Shown here: in pieces, positions 16,786-25,288 of the stretch
How the letters are laid out: the number at the start of each line of letters is the position of its first letter
How positions within the stretch are numbered: position 1 is the stretch's first letter
Assembly (NCBI RefSeq): GCF_014203895.1
Contig: NZ_JACHJY010000021.1
Location: forward strand, 1-44,257
Length of the DNA: 44,257 nt
Reading direction: 5' to 3'
Origin: Streptomyces nymphaeiformis
Lineage (GTDB): Bacteria; Actinomycetota; Actinomycetes; Streptomycetales; Streptomycetaceae
Notes under the pieces: model-generated
The model's database searches: none
What the model was told of the DNA's origin: nothing
The model's input: only the letters and a program-made list of their open reading frames with translations
Position numbers and translations under genes: made by a program

Positions 16786-16935
16786 GGCTGGACCAAGACC
16801 TTCACCGACCCACGGCTCTGCGCGGCCATCGTCGACCGCCTTACCTTCAACGGCACCATCATCGAGACCGGCACCGACTCCTACCGCCTCGCCTCCACCC
16901 GAGCCCGAGCGGAGGAATCGGCCAAGGCCGGCTGA
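16786..16935 (+). pseudogene. istB: IS21 IstB, C-terminal fragment
   Basis: The frame reads GWTKTFTDPRLCAAIVDRLT, FNGTIIETGTDSYRLAST, ending ESAKAG and TGA. It is the direct continuation of the IstB fragment that stops at 13126 and defines the right junction of the recombinase element. No IS21 istA gene or terminal repeat was found downstream before the next gene at 17019. Confidence 0.9.
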
Positions 16936-17018
16936 CCGCGACAGACTCAGGGCCGACTACCCGCCCCATCCAGGCGACGGGCTGTCGGCCCGAGACGCTC
17001 CAGTAGGCTGCGCTGGCC

Positions 17019-17795
17019 ATGGATACGAACGCCGAACCCGGGCAGACCCGGCACACCACGAACGCTGCTGGTCCGCCGATCCGGCAGCTGTTCCGGGACG
17101 TCATCGCCGACCGCATGCAGGGCCCCAGGCCGCCCCAGGCCGCGATGCTGTTCGACGGCGAGGTCGACCCTTGCTGGGACGACCGGAGCTTTCTCGGCGA
17201 CTTCTACAGCGAGATCCTTCACCAGGACACCTGCCAGCCGACAACCGCTGACGGCCTCGCCCTGGTCACGACCCTCGCAGTCGACGACCGCATTCCCGCC
17301 CGGCACCGGTTCCAAGCCGTCGACCTGCTGTTCAGGGCTACCACCGTCGCTGAGCGCCATCTCGCCGAGACCTGGCCGGCCACCCCACAGCATGCCGATC
17401 CCGACAGCGAGGCCCGGGCCCGCAGCGCGGTCCAAGCTCACGTTCCAACTCTGCTGGCCCGCTGGTCGGACGAATGCCCAGCGGTTCGCCTTGCCCTCGC
17501 CGGACTCGCCGTGGTCTTCCCGACGGACCGCACCCTGCCCGCCTTGACACCGCGCCTGCAAACCTTCACGCACCAGCACACCCAGGGCACCGACATCGGC
17601 GATTACGTGCGGTTCGTCGTCGTCATGGCCACCCAGAACGACGACCAGATCCTCACGGCGACGGAGAAGCTCACTGACGCCTACTGGACGGGAACAGCGC
17701 GCGGAGTGCCAGCCCGGCCACGAGCCCTCCACCTCCTCGGCCAGATGCTGACGAAGGTCGGAATCGGACTCACCCGAGCACCCGCCGGGCAGTGA
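17019..17795 (+). CDS. hypothetical helical protein
   Basis: The 258-residue protein from ATG 17019 has no recognised family. It is rich in helix-forming stretches (HRFQAVDLLFRATTVAERHL, VPTLLARWSDECPAVRLALA, YVRFVVVMATQNDDQILTAT) and looks alpha-solenoid-like, similar in feel to HEAT-type proteins; no signal peptide or membrane segment. Codon use is normal for the window and no lesion is visible. ISL3 is inserted 33 bp after its stop. Confidence 0.6.
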   Translation: MDTNAEPGQTRHTTNAAGPPIRQLFRDVIADRMQGPRPPQAAMLFDGEVDPCWDDRSFLGDFYSEILHQDTCQPTTADGLALVTTLAVDDRIPARHRFQAVDLLFRATTVAERHLAETWPATPQHADPDSEARARSAVQAHVPTLLARWSDECPAVRLALAGLAVVFPTDRTLPALTPRLQTFTHQHTQGTDIGDYVRFVVVMATQNDDQILTATEKLTDAYWTGTARGVPARPRALHLLGQMLTKVGIGLTRAPAGQ

Positions 17796-17947
17796 CGCAC
17801 CGCGCGACGCTCGCGCTGCTATTTCTCAGGTTCTGGCACAGCTTCCGTGCAGCGGTCACCCTGAGTGACGTTTGAGTCTCTCAGGGCAGCATCGAAGTCG
17901 CCCGAAAATGAGCCGTCATCGAGGCGGTTGGGCTCAAAGTCCGGGTC

Positions 17948-19549
17948 GTGGAAGAGGCCGTACTCCGACTGAAGGAGCTGTTGTTCCCGTCGATCGTGGA
18001 CGTCGCGGTGCTGTCGGTGGACGTGAATATCGAGATAGTGCGCGTTGACGCGCAATGCACCACGGTCGGCGCCATCTGTCCGGGGTGCGGGGCCTGGTCG
18101 ACCCGGGTCCACAGCTCCTACCTGCGGTTTCCCGCTGACGCACCGAGCTCCGGACGAACGGTTGTACTCCAATTACGAGTTCGGCGGTTTCGGTGCTGGA
18201 ACACCATGTGCCCGCGCCGGACCTTCGTGGAGCAGATATCGGGCCTGACCCGCAGGTATGGCCAGCGCACCGAGCGGCTGCGCTCGATCCTGGCCGCACT
18301 CGGCCTTGCCCTGGCAGGCCGGGCCGGCGCCCGGCTGGCTGCCGTCCTCGGCGTGTCCGTCAGCCGAAGCACAGTCTTGCGCCTGGTCGATGCGCTGCCT
18401 GAGCCGGAGGTGCCCGCGCCGCGGGTGGTCGGCGTCGACGAGTACGCCACCCGCAAGGGCCGCCACTACGGCACCGTGCTGGTGGACGTCGAAACCCGCC
18501 GCCCGATCGACCTGCTCCCGGACCGGGAGGCATCCAGCCTGGCCGCCTGGCTCGCCCAGCGGCCAGGCGTCGAGGTCGTCTGCCGGGACCGCGCGCCATT
18601 CTTCGCTGAAGGCGCCGCTGCCGGAGCGCCGCAGGCGGTGCAGGTCGCGGACCGGTGGCATCTCTGGCACAACCTGAGCGAGGCCGCCGAGCGGAGTGTC
18701 GCCCAGCACCGCCGCTGCCTGCGTGTCCTGACACCCGAAGCGTCTCAGCCTGAACCCGAGACCGCTGTGGCCCCGGACCCGTCGGCGTCGCCATGGCCGA
18801 CAGGTCACCGCTTTGCCGACCGGACTCGGGCCCGGCACGCAGCCGTCCATGCGCTGCTGGAGGCCGGACACAGTCGGCGCTCGGTCCAGCGGCAGCTTGG
18901 GATGAGCTGGCATACCGTCAAACGGTTCGCCGACGCCGCGAAGCCGGAGGAACTGTTCACCGGCCAGTGGCAGAACCGGTCTTCGGTCCTCGACGACTAC
19001 AAGCCTTATCTGGACGACCGCTGGAACGAGGGCTGCACCAATGCGTGGAGGCTCTGGGAGGAGATCGTGCCGCTCGGCTACAAGGGCAGCTACCAGCGCG
19101 TTCGCGCCTACCTGCACGACAAACGCACCTCGCCACGACCGGTAACCGCCCGGCCGCCCTCGACCCGGGCCGTCGCCGGGTGGGTTCTCCGGCACCCGGA
19201 CACCCTCACCGAATCCGAGCAGCTCCAACTCAAGGCCGTCCGGATGCACTGCCCTGAACTCGACGCGCTCACTCGCCACGTCCGCTCCTTCGCGGCCATG
19301 CTCACTGGCCGCCAGGGCGAGCGTCTGCCGGACTGGCTCGATTCCGTCCGGCAGGACGACTTGCCCAGCCTTCACACCCTCGCCGCCGGCATCGACCGCG
19401 ACCGCGATGCCGTCATCGCCGGCCTGACTCTGCCCTGGAACTCCGGTGTTGTCGAAGGTCATGTCAACCGGATCAAGATGCTCAAGCGCCAGATGTTCGG
19501 CCGCGCAGGCTTTCGACTTCTACGGAAACGTGTCCTGCTGTCGTGCTGA
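17948..19549 (+). CDS. ISL3-family transposase
   Basis: The 533-residue protein has an N-terminal zinc finger (CPGCG...CWNTMCPRRTF), an HTH region, and a DDE_Tnp_ISL3 catalytic core: first Asp in VVGVDEYATRKGRHYG, second in VQVADRWHLWHNL, Glu in NSGVVEGHVNRIKMLKRQM. A second HTH-like segment (GHSRRSVQRQLGMSWHTVKR) interrupts the core, as in this family. It ends in FRLLRKRVLLSC. Length and motifs are complete. The stop lies 2 bp from the stop of the convergent passenger gene. Confidence 0.95.
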   Translation: MEEAVLRLKELLFPSIVDVAVLSVDVNIEIVRVDAQCTTVGAICPGCGAWSTRVHSSYLRFPADAPSSGRTVVLQLRVRRFRCWNTMCPRRTFVEQISGLTRRYGQRTERLRSILAALGLALAGRAGARLAAVLGVSVSRSTVLRLVDALPEPEVPAPRVVGVDEYATRKGRHYGTVLVDVETRRPIDLLPDREASSLAAWLAQRPGVEVVCRDRAPFFAEGAAAGAPQAVQVADRWHLWHNLSEAAERSVAQHRRCLRVLTPEASQPEPETAVAPDPSASPWPTGHRFADRTRARHAAVHALLEAGHSRRSVQRQLGMSWHTVKRFADAAKPEELFTGQWQNRSSVLDDYKPYLDDRWNEGCTNAWRLWEEIVPLGYKGSYQRVRAYLHDKRTSPRPVTARPPSTRAVAGWVLRHPDTLTESEQLQLKAVRMHCPELDALTRHVRSFAAMLTGRQGERLPDWLDSVRQDDLPSLHTLAAGIDRDRDAVIAGLTLPWNSGVVEGHVNRIKMLKRQMFGRAGFRLLRKRVLLSC

Positions 19550-19551
19550 TA

Positions 19552-20004
19552 TCAAGACGTGTCGGTCGACGGTGCGGGGCTCTTTGACACTGCTGTGCTC
19601 AACAGCCGGATGTCGTACTCGGTCCAGCAATCGGAGATCTCGATGCCGACCTCGCTGTTGCAGCGGGCGCACAGCAAGTTCGGTCCGTTGAGCCCGTCCA
19701 GTCTGCAACACCCGTAAAGCCGAGACAGGTCCATGTGGGGCCGCAGCAGTACACCGTCAAGTGGGTTGATCACCCAGGTGGCAATCGCCCCAGCAGGACC
19801 GTACGGATCTGGGTCACCGGCGAAGGAACCCACCCGCACTGTCGAGGGGCCGTACGTGTAGTGCTCCCTGCCCCTCACTGACGGCAGAGGCTTCCACTCA
19901 CGTTGCTCCAGTGGATTCGACAAGGGAGCAGTGCACGACTGGCATCTGAAAACGATCAGCACCCTCGATACGTCTCCCGTTCGAACCACATCCACTGTTG
20001 TCAT
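19552..20004 (-). CDS. Cys-rich hypothetical protein, ISL3 passenger
   Basis: The protein has 150 residues from ATG 20004; GTG starts nearer FRCQSC are possible. Two Cys pairs (FRCQSCTAPL near the N-terminus; LYGCCRLDGLNGPNLLCARC later) suggest a zinc-bound fold, followed by EVGIEISDCWTEYDIRL. I recall this as a conserved actinobacterial protein of unknown function. It lies wholly between the ISL3 inverted repeats, reading towards the transposase with a 2-bp gap, so it moves with the element. It is not a known transposition gene. Confidence 0.7.
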   Translation of the reverse strand: MTTVDVVRTGDVSRVLIVFRCQSCTAPLSNPLEQREWKPLPSVRGREHYTYGPSTVRVGSFAGDPDPYGPAGAIATWVINPLDGVLLRPHMDLSRLYGCCRLDGLNGPNLLCARCNSEVGIEISDCWTEYDIRLLSTAVSKSPAPSTDTS

Positions 20005-20207
20005 CCAACACCCAAGCCTGCCGAGAGACCAGATCCAGCTTCACGCGTACGTCACGCGCTGTCGCGAACCGGAGCCACTGCACGGAAGCTGTGCCAGAAC
20101 CATTTCTCATGAACATTCACGGGCCTCAAGATCCGTAACTGCTGCCCATACTGGCGGACAAACGCTGCCCCTGGAAGTGAACGAAGCCACTCGTTCGGAC
20201 CCGGGAG

Positions 20208-20885
20208 ATGCTGGCCCGGGAGATGGGCATGGCGATGGGTACCTTCCGGAACAAGAAGCCCTACGCCCAGCCCGGGTTCCCCGCTCCGATCAGTTCGGCC
20301 GGCGCACGCACACTGCTGTGGGACGGCGGGCAGACCGCGGCTTTCCTCGCCGACGAACCCGTCCCCGATCTCCCGCCCGACGACGCCCCCTCCACGCTCC
20401 TGGACCGTCAGGAGGCCGCTGCCGAGCTCGGGGTGACGGCCCGGACCTGGGACGGGTACGCCACCGACCCCCGGATCGCCGCGGACGTGGTCGACGTTCA
20501 GGGCGTCGACCACTGGCCGCGCGGCGTTGTGCGAGCCTTCCGCGACGGTCGGCCCGGGAAAGCGGCGGGGTCGGGCCGGCCGAAGGGCAGCGCCGACGCC
20601 GTTCCGCGCGGCGAACTCCGCGATCGCGTCGCCGTCCTCCTGGACGCCGACCCCAGCATCACGATCGCCGGCGTCCAAGAGGCCACGGGCTCCGCGTATG
20701 CCACGGTGCAGCGCGTCCTCGCCGAACTCCGCGCCGACAGGATCGGGGTCTTCATGAAGGCGAACCCGGCCCTCTCCTTCGAGCAGGCCGCCGACCGGCT
20801 CGGCTACCCGCCGGCGGTTCACCGGGGAGTCCGCACAGTCATGGAGCAGGGATCCACATCGAACCAGGACGCCGGAAACCACTGA
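20208..20885 (+). CDS. putative HTH DNA-binding protein
   Basis: The 225-residue protein from ATG 20208 has two repeated layouts of a short HTH: MLAREMGMAMGTFRNKKPYA and RQEAAAELGVTARTWDGYAT. Both are followed by a sequence typical of replicon- or phage-associated regulators in Streptomyces. A third helical module, ITIAGVQEATGSAYATVQRV, looks like another HTH. The frame opens only a few codons upstream (TRE precedes MLA), and ISL3 ends 100 bp upstream, so some N-terminus or the promoter may be lost. Role unknown; regulator is inferred. Confidence 0.6.
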   Translation: MLAREMGMAMGTFRNKKPYAQPGFPAPISSAGARTLLWDGGQTAAFLADEPVPDLPPDDAPSTLLDRQEAAAELGVTARTWDGYATDPRIAADVVDVQGVDHWPRGVVRAFRDGRPGKAAGSGRPKGSADAVPRGELRDRVAVLLDADPSITIAGVQEATGSAYATVQRVLAELRADRIGVFMKANPALSFEQAADRLGYPPAVHRGVRTVMEQGSTSNQDAGNH

Positions 20886-21051
20886 CCTGGCCATCACAGG
20901 AAACTCAGCACCTCGGCCGAGAAGGCCGCTGCATACATTCCCTTCAGGAAGTCATCAAGGGATCGGGAACATACTCCAATTCCATAGGGCTATGATGCTG
21001 GGCGGAGCGCGGTTAGGGCATGGTTCTTGCCTCGTGGAGCCGCTGCGCCTA
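20886..21051. other. short intergenic region
   Basis: This lies between the convergent HTH and HD-domain genes. No clear gene, repeat or strong terminator was recognised. Confidence 0.4.
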
Positions 21052-21648
21052 TCAGGTCAGGGCGTGTCCGTATGAAGCAGCCAGTGCCTCCAGGGCGGGG
21101 TCTCTGAACTGGGCGCGCAACGCTCCGAATGCCTCCACCTTGTCCTGTCCGAAACGGCCTACGTATGTGGCGTAGGTTTCCGCGGTAACGAACTTCGGCG
21201 GGGTGGTCTTGCTGTGGAATTTGTCTGCGTACATCACCAGACGCTCTTCCGGCGTGACGGCAACGTAGTCGGCCGGCGGTAGCGGCAGGCCTTGGGCGAG
21301 CACGTCCTCCTTGCTCAGCCCGACCCCGGTGTGGCATGAGCAGAACCGGCACAATTCCTCAGGCAGCCCTTCGGCTTCAAGGATTTCGTGCCCCAGCAGA
21401 ACGTGTCTTACATAGTTCTGCCCGTCGATGCGCCCCTCGGCGTCGTAGAGGCGGTACACCCCGATGTCGTGAAGCAGGCATCCCGCCCGCACCAGATCGG
21501 CGTCTACGCCCCAATCCGAGAGGGAGATGATGCGTTCGGCTACTTTCCAGACGATTTCACAATGTGTGAATACGAGGTCGAATGCTTCTTCGTTGGGAGA
21601 GTGCTTCAGGTGCATCGCGCGGATTTCGTCCACCGAAGGGATATCCAT
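21052..21648 (-). CDS. HD-domain phosphohydrolase
   Basis: The 198-residue protein has a metal-binding HD signature: His in FTHCEIVWKVAERI, the His-Asp pair in AGCLLHDIGVYRLYD, then VRHVLLGHEILEAEG and CRFCSCHTGVGLSKED, with later ERLVMYADKFHSK supplying the final Asp. This pattern fits small stand-alone HD proteins that hydrolyse phosphate esters or nucleotides. No partner gene is adjacent on the same strand. Substrate cannot be deduced. Confidence 0.85.
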   Translation of the reverse strand: MDIPSVDEIRAMHLKHSPNEEAFDLVFTHCEIVWKVAERIISLSDWGVDADLVRAGCLLHDIGVYRLYDAEGRIDGQNYVRHVLLGHEILEAEGLPEELCRFCSCHTGVGLSKEDVLAQGLPLPPADYVAVTPEERLVMYADKFHSKTTPPKFVTAETYATYVGRFGQDKVEAFGALRAQFRDPALEALAASYGHALT

Positions 21649-22356
21649 CCCGGCAGCATAGCCAACCGGCTGTGGTTGCAGGCGGTGTTCCCTGTCCTGG
21701 CCCTGCGGGCTGACGTGCCACGGCTGGGGGTGGGGCGATGGCCGGCTCCGCCGGATACCGGCGGAAGAGGGTTAGCGGCCCTGTCCGGCCATCGCCTGGA
21801 AACGAGGAAGCGCCTCAGCTCTACGCGCAGAGGATTCACGCGCTCCCTGACAGGCCGGCTGCTCGCGAAGCTGCAGGGCGCGCCGAGGGCAGGGGCGCAC
21901 CCCTGCCCGTCTCACCGCCGTGCCACCCTCCAAGACCGCTGGCGCACAGCCCACGACGTGGGGACTGGGCAGGGGCGGAGAGCCTGGCGGCTCTGGGGCC
22001 GGGCCTGACAGCCCGGCTCCCGCCTGACGGCGGAGCGGCCGGCCGGGGGGCCCGTGTGCGATGTGCCGGGTTGGTGTCAGTGGGGTGGTGTCAGTGACGG
22101 TACGTCAGACCGATGCGTTTTCACTGGTCGGTCCTTGAGCGAGGGCGTGGTCACTGACACGGGGCGGTATCTGGGGCGGGCGTGGCTGTCATGGAGCGGT
22201 ACACCCCATCCCGCTCCACTGTCTTGAGAACGGCACTTCTGATCCTTCCGATGGCTTTGCGGCCGCACCGTGGTGGGTGTTGGGTTCCGCGGCGGAAGGG
22301 TGTGGGGTGGGGGAGCCGGGCGTGTGGGGTGAGGTCACGGCGGGGCTGAGGGTGGC
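21649..22356. other. noncoding region with hairpins and short repeats
   Basis: No convincing gene. It contains a CCGGGC/GCCCGG-type stem near 22000-22020 and CCGCCTGACGGCGG just after it. There are two direct copies of GGTGTCAGTG (22073-22082, 22087-22096) and an inverted TCACTGACAC at 22151-22160. Function unknown; regulatory or replicon-related roles are possible. It is not telomere-like, as the usual tight GCA-loop palindromes are missing. Confidence 0.4.
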
Positions 22357-22471
22357 TAGGGCCTGTTGTGAAAGTGGATCGCCTGATGCTCCTATTGATC
22401 GTCAAGGGGTTCCTGCGAGGGCCGCCTTCCGTACTGCTGGCTGCTCGTCGCTGTTCTGTTGCGCGCCGTAG

Positions 22472-22813
22472 GTGGTGAGCGACAATGCCCGCATGACGGG
22501 CGGGGGAGGCAGCGTGGATCGGGATGCCACGAAGGCATGGTGGGAAGGGCTCGTTCGCCGGGTGGCTGTCGCCATGCTGGTGTCGGCCGTGCTCTCGCTC
22601 CTTGTATCGGCCCTTCTCATTGGCATTCCTCACGGATGGAAGACGGCAACGTCATTGGCCGACATCACACTGCGCACGTCATGGATCGCACGTTTCCTTG
22701 TCCCGATCGCCGTCGCCATGCACCTGGTGATCCACTTCCATCGCCGCAGCAAGCTGCCGCCACGAGGCCGCCCCCGGCCCCGGTCCACCAAGAGGGGCGG
22801 CCAGCACCGCTGA
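22472..22813 (+). CDS. small membrane protein
   Basis: The protein has up to 113 residues from GTG 22472; ATG 22493 (MTGGGGSVD) is an alternative. Two transmembrane helices are visible: VAVAMLVSAVLSLLVSALLI and IARFLVPIAVAMHLVI, with a basic C-terminal tail (RRSKLPPRGRPRPRSTKRG). Function unknown. It begins 90 bp inside the left IS5-type inverted repeat. Confidence 0.55.
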   Translation: MVSDNARMTGGGGSVDRDATKAWWEGLVRRVAVAMLVSAVLSLLVSALLIGIPHGWKTATSLADITLRTSWIARFLVPIAVAMHLVIHFHRRSKLPPRGRPRPRSTKRGGQHR

Positions 22814-22896
22814 CCTGGGGCCGGCCCAGCCTGCGGAACTCATGGACGAGGTAATGATCCTATTGCCAGTCAAGAGAGCTGAGAACCTGATGGTGG

Positions 22897-23322
22897 TCAG
22901 GTTCGGTAGGGGTGAAGAGCGACGCTCTCCGGTCCGACGCTGATCTCCACCCAGGACTCGTCCACGCTGCTGGGGATGGGTGATGCCAGGTCGAACAGCA
23001 CGGACCAGTGGCCCATCTGGAGGTAGGCGGCTCCGTCGTCGGTCAGGTGAAGGCGGCCGCGCATGATCACCCGGTCGCCTTCCTGCCGGAGCTTCGGCTC
23101 GGTGGTAGCGGCTGGCCGGGTGTTCTGGCACCAGTGGAGGTCCGCGTCGACGGTCCATTCGATGAGGTGCCGGCCGTCGGCTTCTCGCGGATTGCCGCGC
23201 CAGAGCACCACGGCGGACCCGATGGGGGTGTGAACCCGAACTGTCATGTGCTGCTGCGGGGCCTGCGGCAGGCTTTCTGTGCGGACGAACATCGCCTCAT
23301 CATCCATGACGTCACGTCCCAT
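22897..23322 (-). CDS. hypothetical protein
   Basis: The protein has 141 residues; ATG 23322 or 23307 (MDDEAMFVRTE). It is a predicted soluble, beta-rich protein (HMTVRVHTPIGSAVVLWRG, HLIEWTVDADLHW, GDRVIMRGRLHLT, VEISVGPESVALHPY). No known family recognised and no lesion. IS110 lies 27 bp from its 5' end on the same strand, so its promoter may have been altered. Confidence 0.5.
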   Translation of the reverse strand: MGRDVMDDEAMFVRTESLPQAPQQHMTVRVHTPIGSAVVLWRGNPREADGRHLIEWTVDADLHWCQNTRPAATTEPKLRQEGDRVIMRGRLHLTDDGAAYLQMGHWSVLFDLASPIPSSVDESWVEISVGPESVALHPYRT

Positions 23323-23349
23323 GACCGTGGAGTTGTCGGGCTGCCGAGG

Positions 23350-24564
23350 TCAAGCGGCGGTGAGCCAGTCCCGGTAGGCGCCTGCGAGGTCGTCGTCGCG
23401 GCGTGTGCCGCGTTCGATGCAGGAGATCACTGCCGGCCAGACGCCGAAGTGTTCGGCGACGGTGGTCAGGGTGATGTTCTTGGCCTGGCGTGCCGGCCGG
23501 AGGTCGGAGACGTCCGGGACGCTGACCGGTGTGGTGAGGTAGCGGAAGATCTCCCGGGCGATCGCCCGCTTGAGCAGGCGGATGATCTCCTTCTTCGTGC
23601 GTCCGGCCGCGGTCTGCCGGGCGACGTACTCGCGGGTGCGGGCGTCGCTGGACATCCGGACGAGAGCGATGCGGTAGAGGGCTGAGTTCGCCCCGCGGTC
23701 GCCGCCGCGGGAGAGGCGGTGGCGGTTGGTCCTGCCGCTGGAGGCTGGGACGGGTGCGACGCCGCAGAGGGCTGCGAAGGATGCCTCGGTGCGCAGGCGG
23801 TGGGGGTTGCCGCCTGCGGTGACCAGGAGCTGGGCCGCGGTGTCGGGGCCGACACCGAACGCGGCGCGCAGGCCGGGGTTGTGCTCGGTGGCGGCGGTGT
23901 CCAGGGCGGCGGTGAGGGTGTCGTGTTCCGCGGTCAGGGCCTGGACCCGGCGGGCGAGGGTCTTCAGAGCGGTCAGGAGGGCGACGCGCGGTCCGTCGCC
24001 GGTGGGGCGAAGCCGGGAGATCGCGTCGACCTGCGTCTTGCCGCGCAGGGCGGTGTACTTGACGCGGATGTCGTCTGGGGCGGTGATGAGGATGTGCGCG
24101 ATCTGGTTCAGGGTGGCGGTGCGGGCCTTGACGGCGGACCTGGCGGCGTTGTGTAACGCGCGTATGCCGCTGACGGTGTCGTCCTTGGGTATGACCGTTG
24201 CCCGGCCGGACAGAGCGGCGCGGGCGGCCGCGTAGGCGTCGATGGGATCGGACTTGCCGATCCGGCGCCGCTCAGCCTTGTCGGGCCGGTTGACCTCTAT
24301 CACGGTCAGGCCGGCGTGGCGGGCGGCGCGGGTGAATCCCAGGCCGTAGGAGGAGGTGCCCTCGACGCCGACGGCGGTCACGGTGCCGTGGGCGTTCAGG
24401 AACGCGATCGCCGCGGCGTATCCGGCTGCGGTGGTGGGGAACTCGGCGTCGGCAACGTGGCCACCGCGGTCGGTGATGACCGCGACGTGGATCGTGTCCG
24501 CGTGGGAGTCCACTCCGCCGAACACCGCATCCATTTCTGCGGCGGGGGTGATCGTCACTGCCAT
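23350..24564 (-). CDS. IS110-family recombinase/transposase
   Basis: The 404-residue protein from ATG 24564 (MAVTITPAAEMDAV). The N-terminal RuvC-like DEDD domain has GGVDSHADTIHVAVI, VGVEGTSSYG, and KSDPIDAYAAARAAL. The C-terminal Transposase_20 domain has LRAAFGVGPDTAAQLLVTAG, SFAALCGVAPVPASSGRTNR and the catalytic Ser region RLSRGGDRGANSALYRI. The last 45 residues (KNITLTTVAEHFGVWPAVIS, CIERGTRRDDDLA) look like an added XRE-type HTH. No lesions, so probably active. Confidence 0.93.
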   Translation of the reverse strand: MAVTITPAAEMDAVFGGVDSHADTIHVAVITDRGGHVADAEFPTTAAGYAAAIAFLNAHGTVTAVGVEGTSSYGLGFTRAARHAGLTVIEVNRPDKAERRRIGKSDPIDAYAAARAALSGRATVIPKDDTVSGIRALHNAARSAVKARTATLNQIAHILITAPDDIRVKYTALRGKTQVDAISRLRPTGDGPRVALLTALKTLARRVQALTAEHDTLTAALDTAATEHNPGLRAAFGVGPDTAAQLLVTAGGNPHRLRTEASFAALCGVAPVPASSGRTNRHRLSRGGDRGANSALYRIALVRMSSDARTREYVARQTAAGRTKKEIIRLLKRAIAREIFRYLTTPVSVPDVSDLRPARQAKNITLTTVAEHFGVWPAVISCIERGTRRDDDLAGAYRDWLTAA

Positions 24565-24780
24565 CCTGTCAGCTGCCTTCCCGGGCCGGAGGTGGCACCG
24601 GCCGGGTGGGTCAGACAGGACATTGAGGGGGCCTGTGGCCAAGCTCCTATCAGGTCATGTTCCACCTGGCCGGAGCCATGGAGAACGGGTCCCGGTGGCC
24701 GGACAGAACAGTCGCAGGACAGTCCAGCAGGACGTCAGTCAGACCCTGAGCCACGACCACCGGAACCCGCTACGAGTATC
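24565..24780 (-). ncRNA. candidate IS110 bridge-RNA leader
   Basis: This is the noncoding stretch upstream of the IS110 start, which in IS110-type elements encodes the structured bridge RNA. Strong pairing potential exists in GGCCGG...CCGGCC near 24585-24605 and CCGGCCA/TGGCCGG near 24672-24700. The minus strand contains TAGGAGCTTG and CCCCCTCAATGTCCTGTC, paralleling the leader at 10891-10930. The exact RNA ends, the target loop and the donor loop were not derived. Confidence 0.5.
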
Positions 24781-24811
24781 AATGTCAGACCTGCCTGGCA
24801 TGCTTCGCGCC

Positions 24812-25267
24812 ATGGAGATGACAGTGCAGCTGACGATCGACTGCTCCGATCCTCAGAAGATGGTGGCCTTCTGGGCCGAGGCCCTGGGCTATGTGCCTGA
24901 GCCTGCGCCCGACGGGCATGCCACGTGGCGTGCCTATTGGGCGGCGATGGGGGTGCCCGAGGAAGAGTTGCCGGCCGGCGCCGGGGACATTCCGGAGTCG
25001 ATCATCGATCCCGAGGGGCGCGGGCCACGGGTGTGGTTCCAGGAGGTTCCAGAGTCGAAGGCCGCCAAGAACCGGTGGCACTTCGACCTGAAGGTCGGTG
25101 GGGGCCGTGACGTCCCACTGGACGTCCGCATACAGCGGGTCAAGGCTACGGTGGAGCGGCTGGTCAAAGCCGGCGCCACCGTGCTGCGGATCAAGGACGA
25201 TCCGGAAGCGGGGTTCTACGCCGCCGCCATGCAGGACCCCGAGGGCAACGAATTCGATATCGTCTGA
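24812..25267 (+). CDS. VOC-family (glyoxalase-like) protein
   Basis: The 151-residue protein from ATG 24812 (MEMTVQLTIDCSDP); ATG 24782 is less likely. Features of the glyoxalase/bleomycin-resistance fold: QLTIDCSDPQKMVAFWAEAL, PRVWFQEVPESKAAKNRWHF, DLKVGG, and C-terminal FYAAAMQDPEGNEFDIV. VOC proteins of this type bind small ligands or metals; substrate unknown. The stop lies 21 bp from the stop of the convergent IS5 transposase, the same layout as the passenger genes of ISL3 and the 38-kb IS5. Confidence 0.85.
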   Translation: MEMTVQLTIDCSDPQKMVAFWAEALGYVPEPAPDGHATWRAYWAAMGVPEEELPAGAGDIPESIIDPEGRGPRVWFQEVPESKAAKNRWHFDLKVGGGRDVPLDVRIQRVKATVERLVKAGATVLRIKDDPEAGFYAAAMQDPEGNEFDIV

Positions 25268-25288
25268 GGGGCGTTGGAACGGTCCTGG

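Larger units (their letters stand above)
17829..20101. mobile_element. ISL3-family element with passenger gene and exact target duplication
   Basis: Perfect 24-bp inverted repeats lie at 17829-17852 (starts GGTTCTGGCACAGC) and 20078-20101 (ends GCTGTGCCAGAACC). They are flanked by an identical 8-bp direct repeat ATTTCTCA at 17821-17828 and 20102-20109; 8 bp is the usual ISL3 duplication. The 2273-bp element contains the transposase on the plus strand and a convergent Cys-rich protein gene on the minus strand. The intact ends and duplication indicate recent insertion of both genes as one unit. Confidence 0.95.

Noticed and set aside
21950..22060. Streptomyces telomere-like palindrome cluster
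   Set aside because: Hairpins are present but lack the closely packed palindromes with GCA-type loops of known telomeres, and genes continue on both sides.
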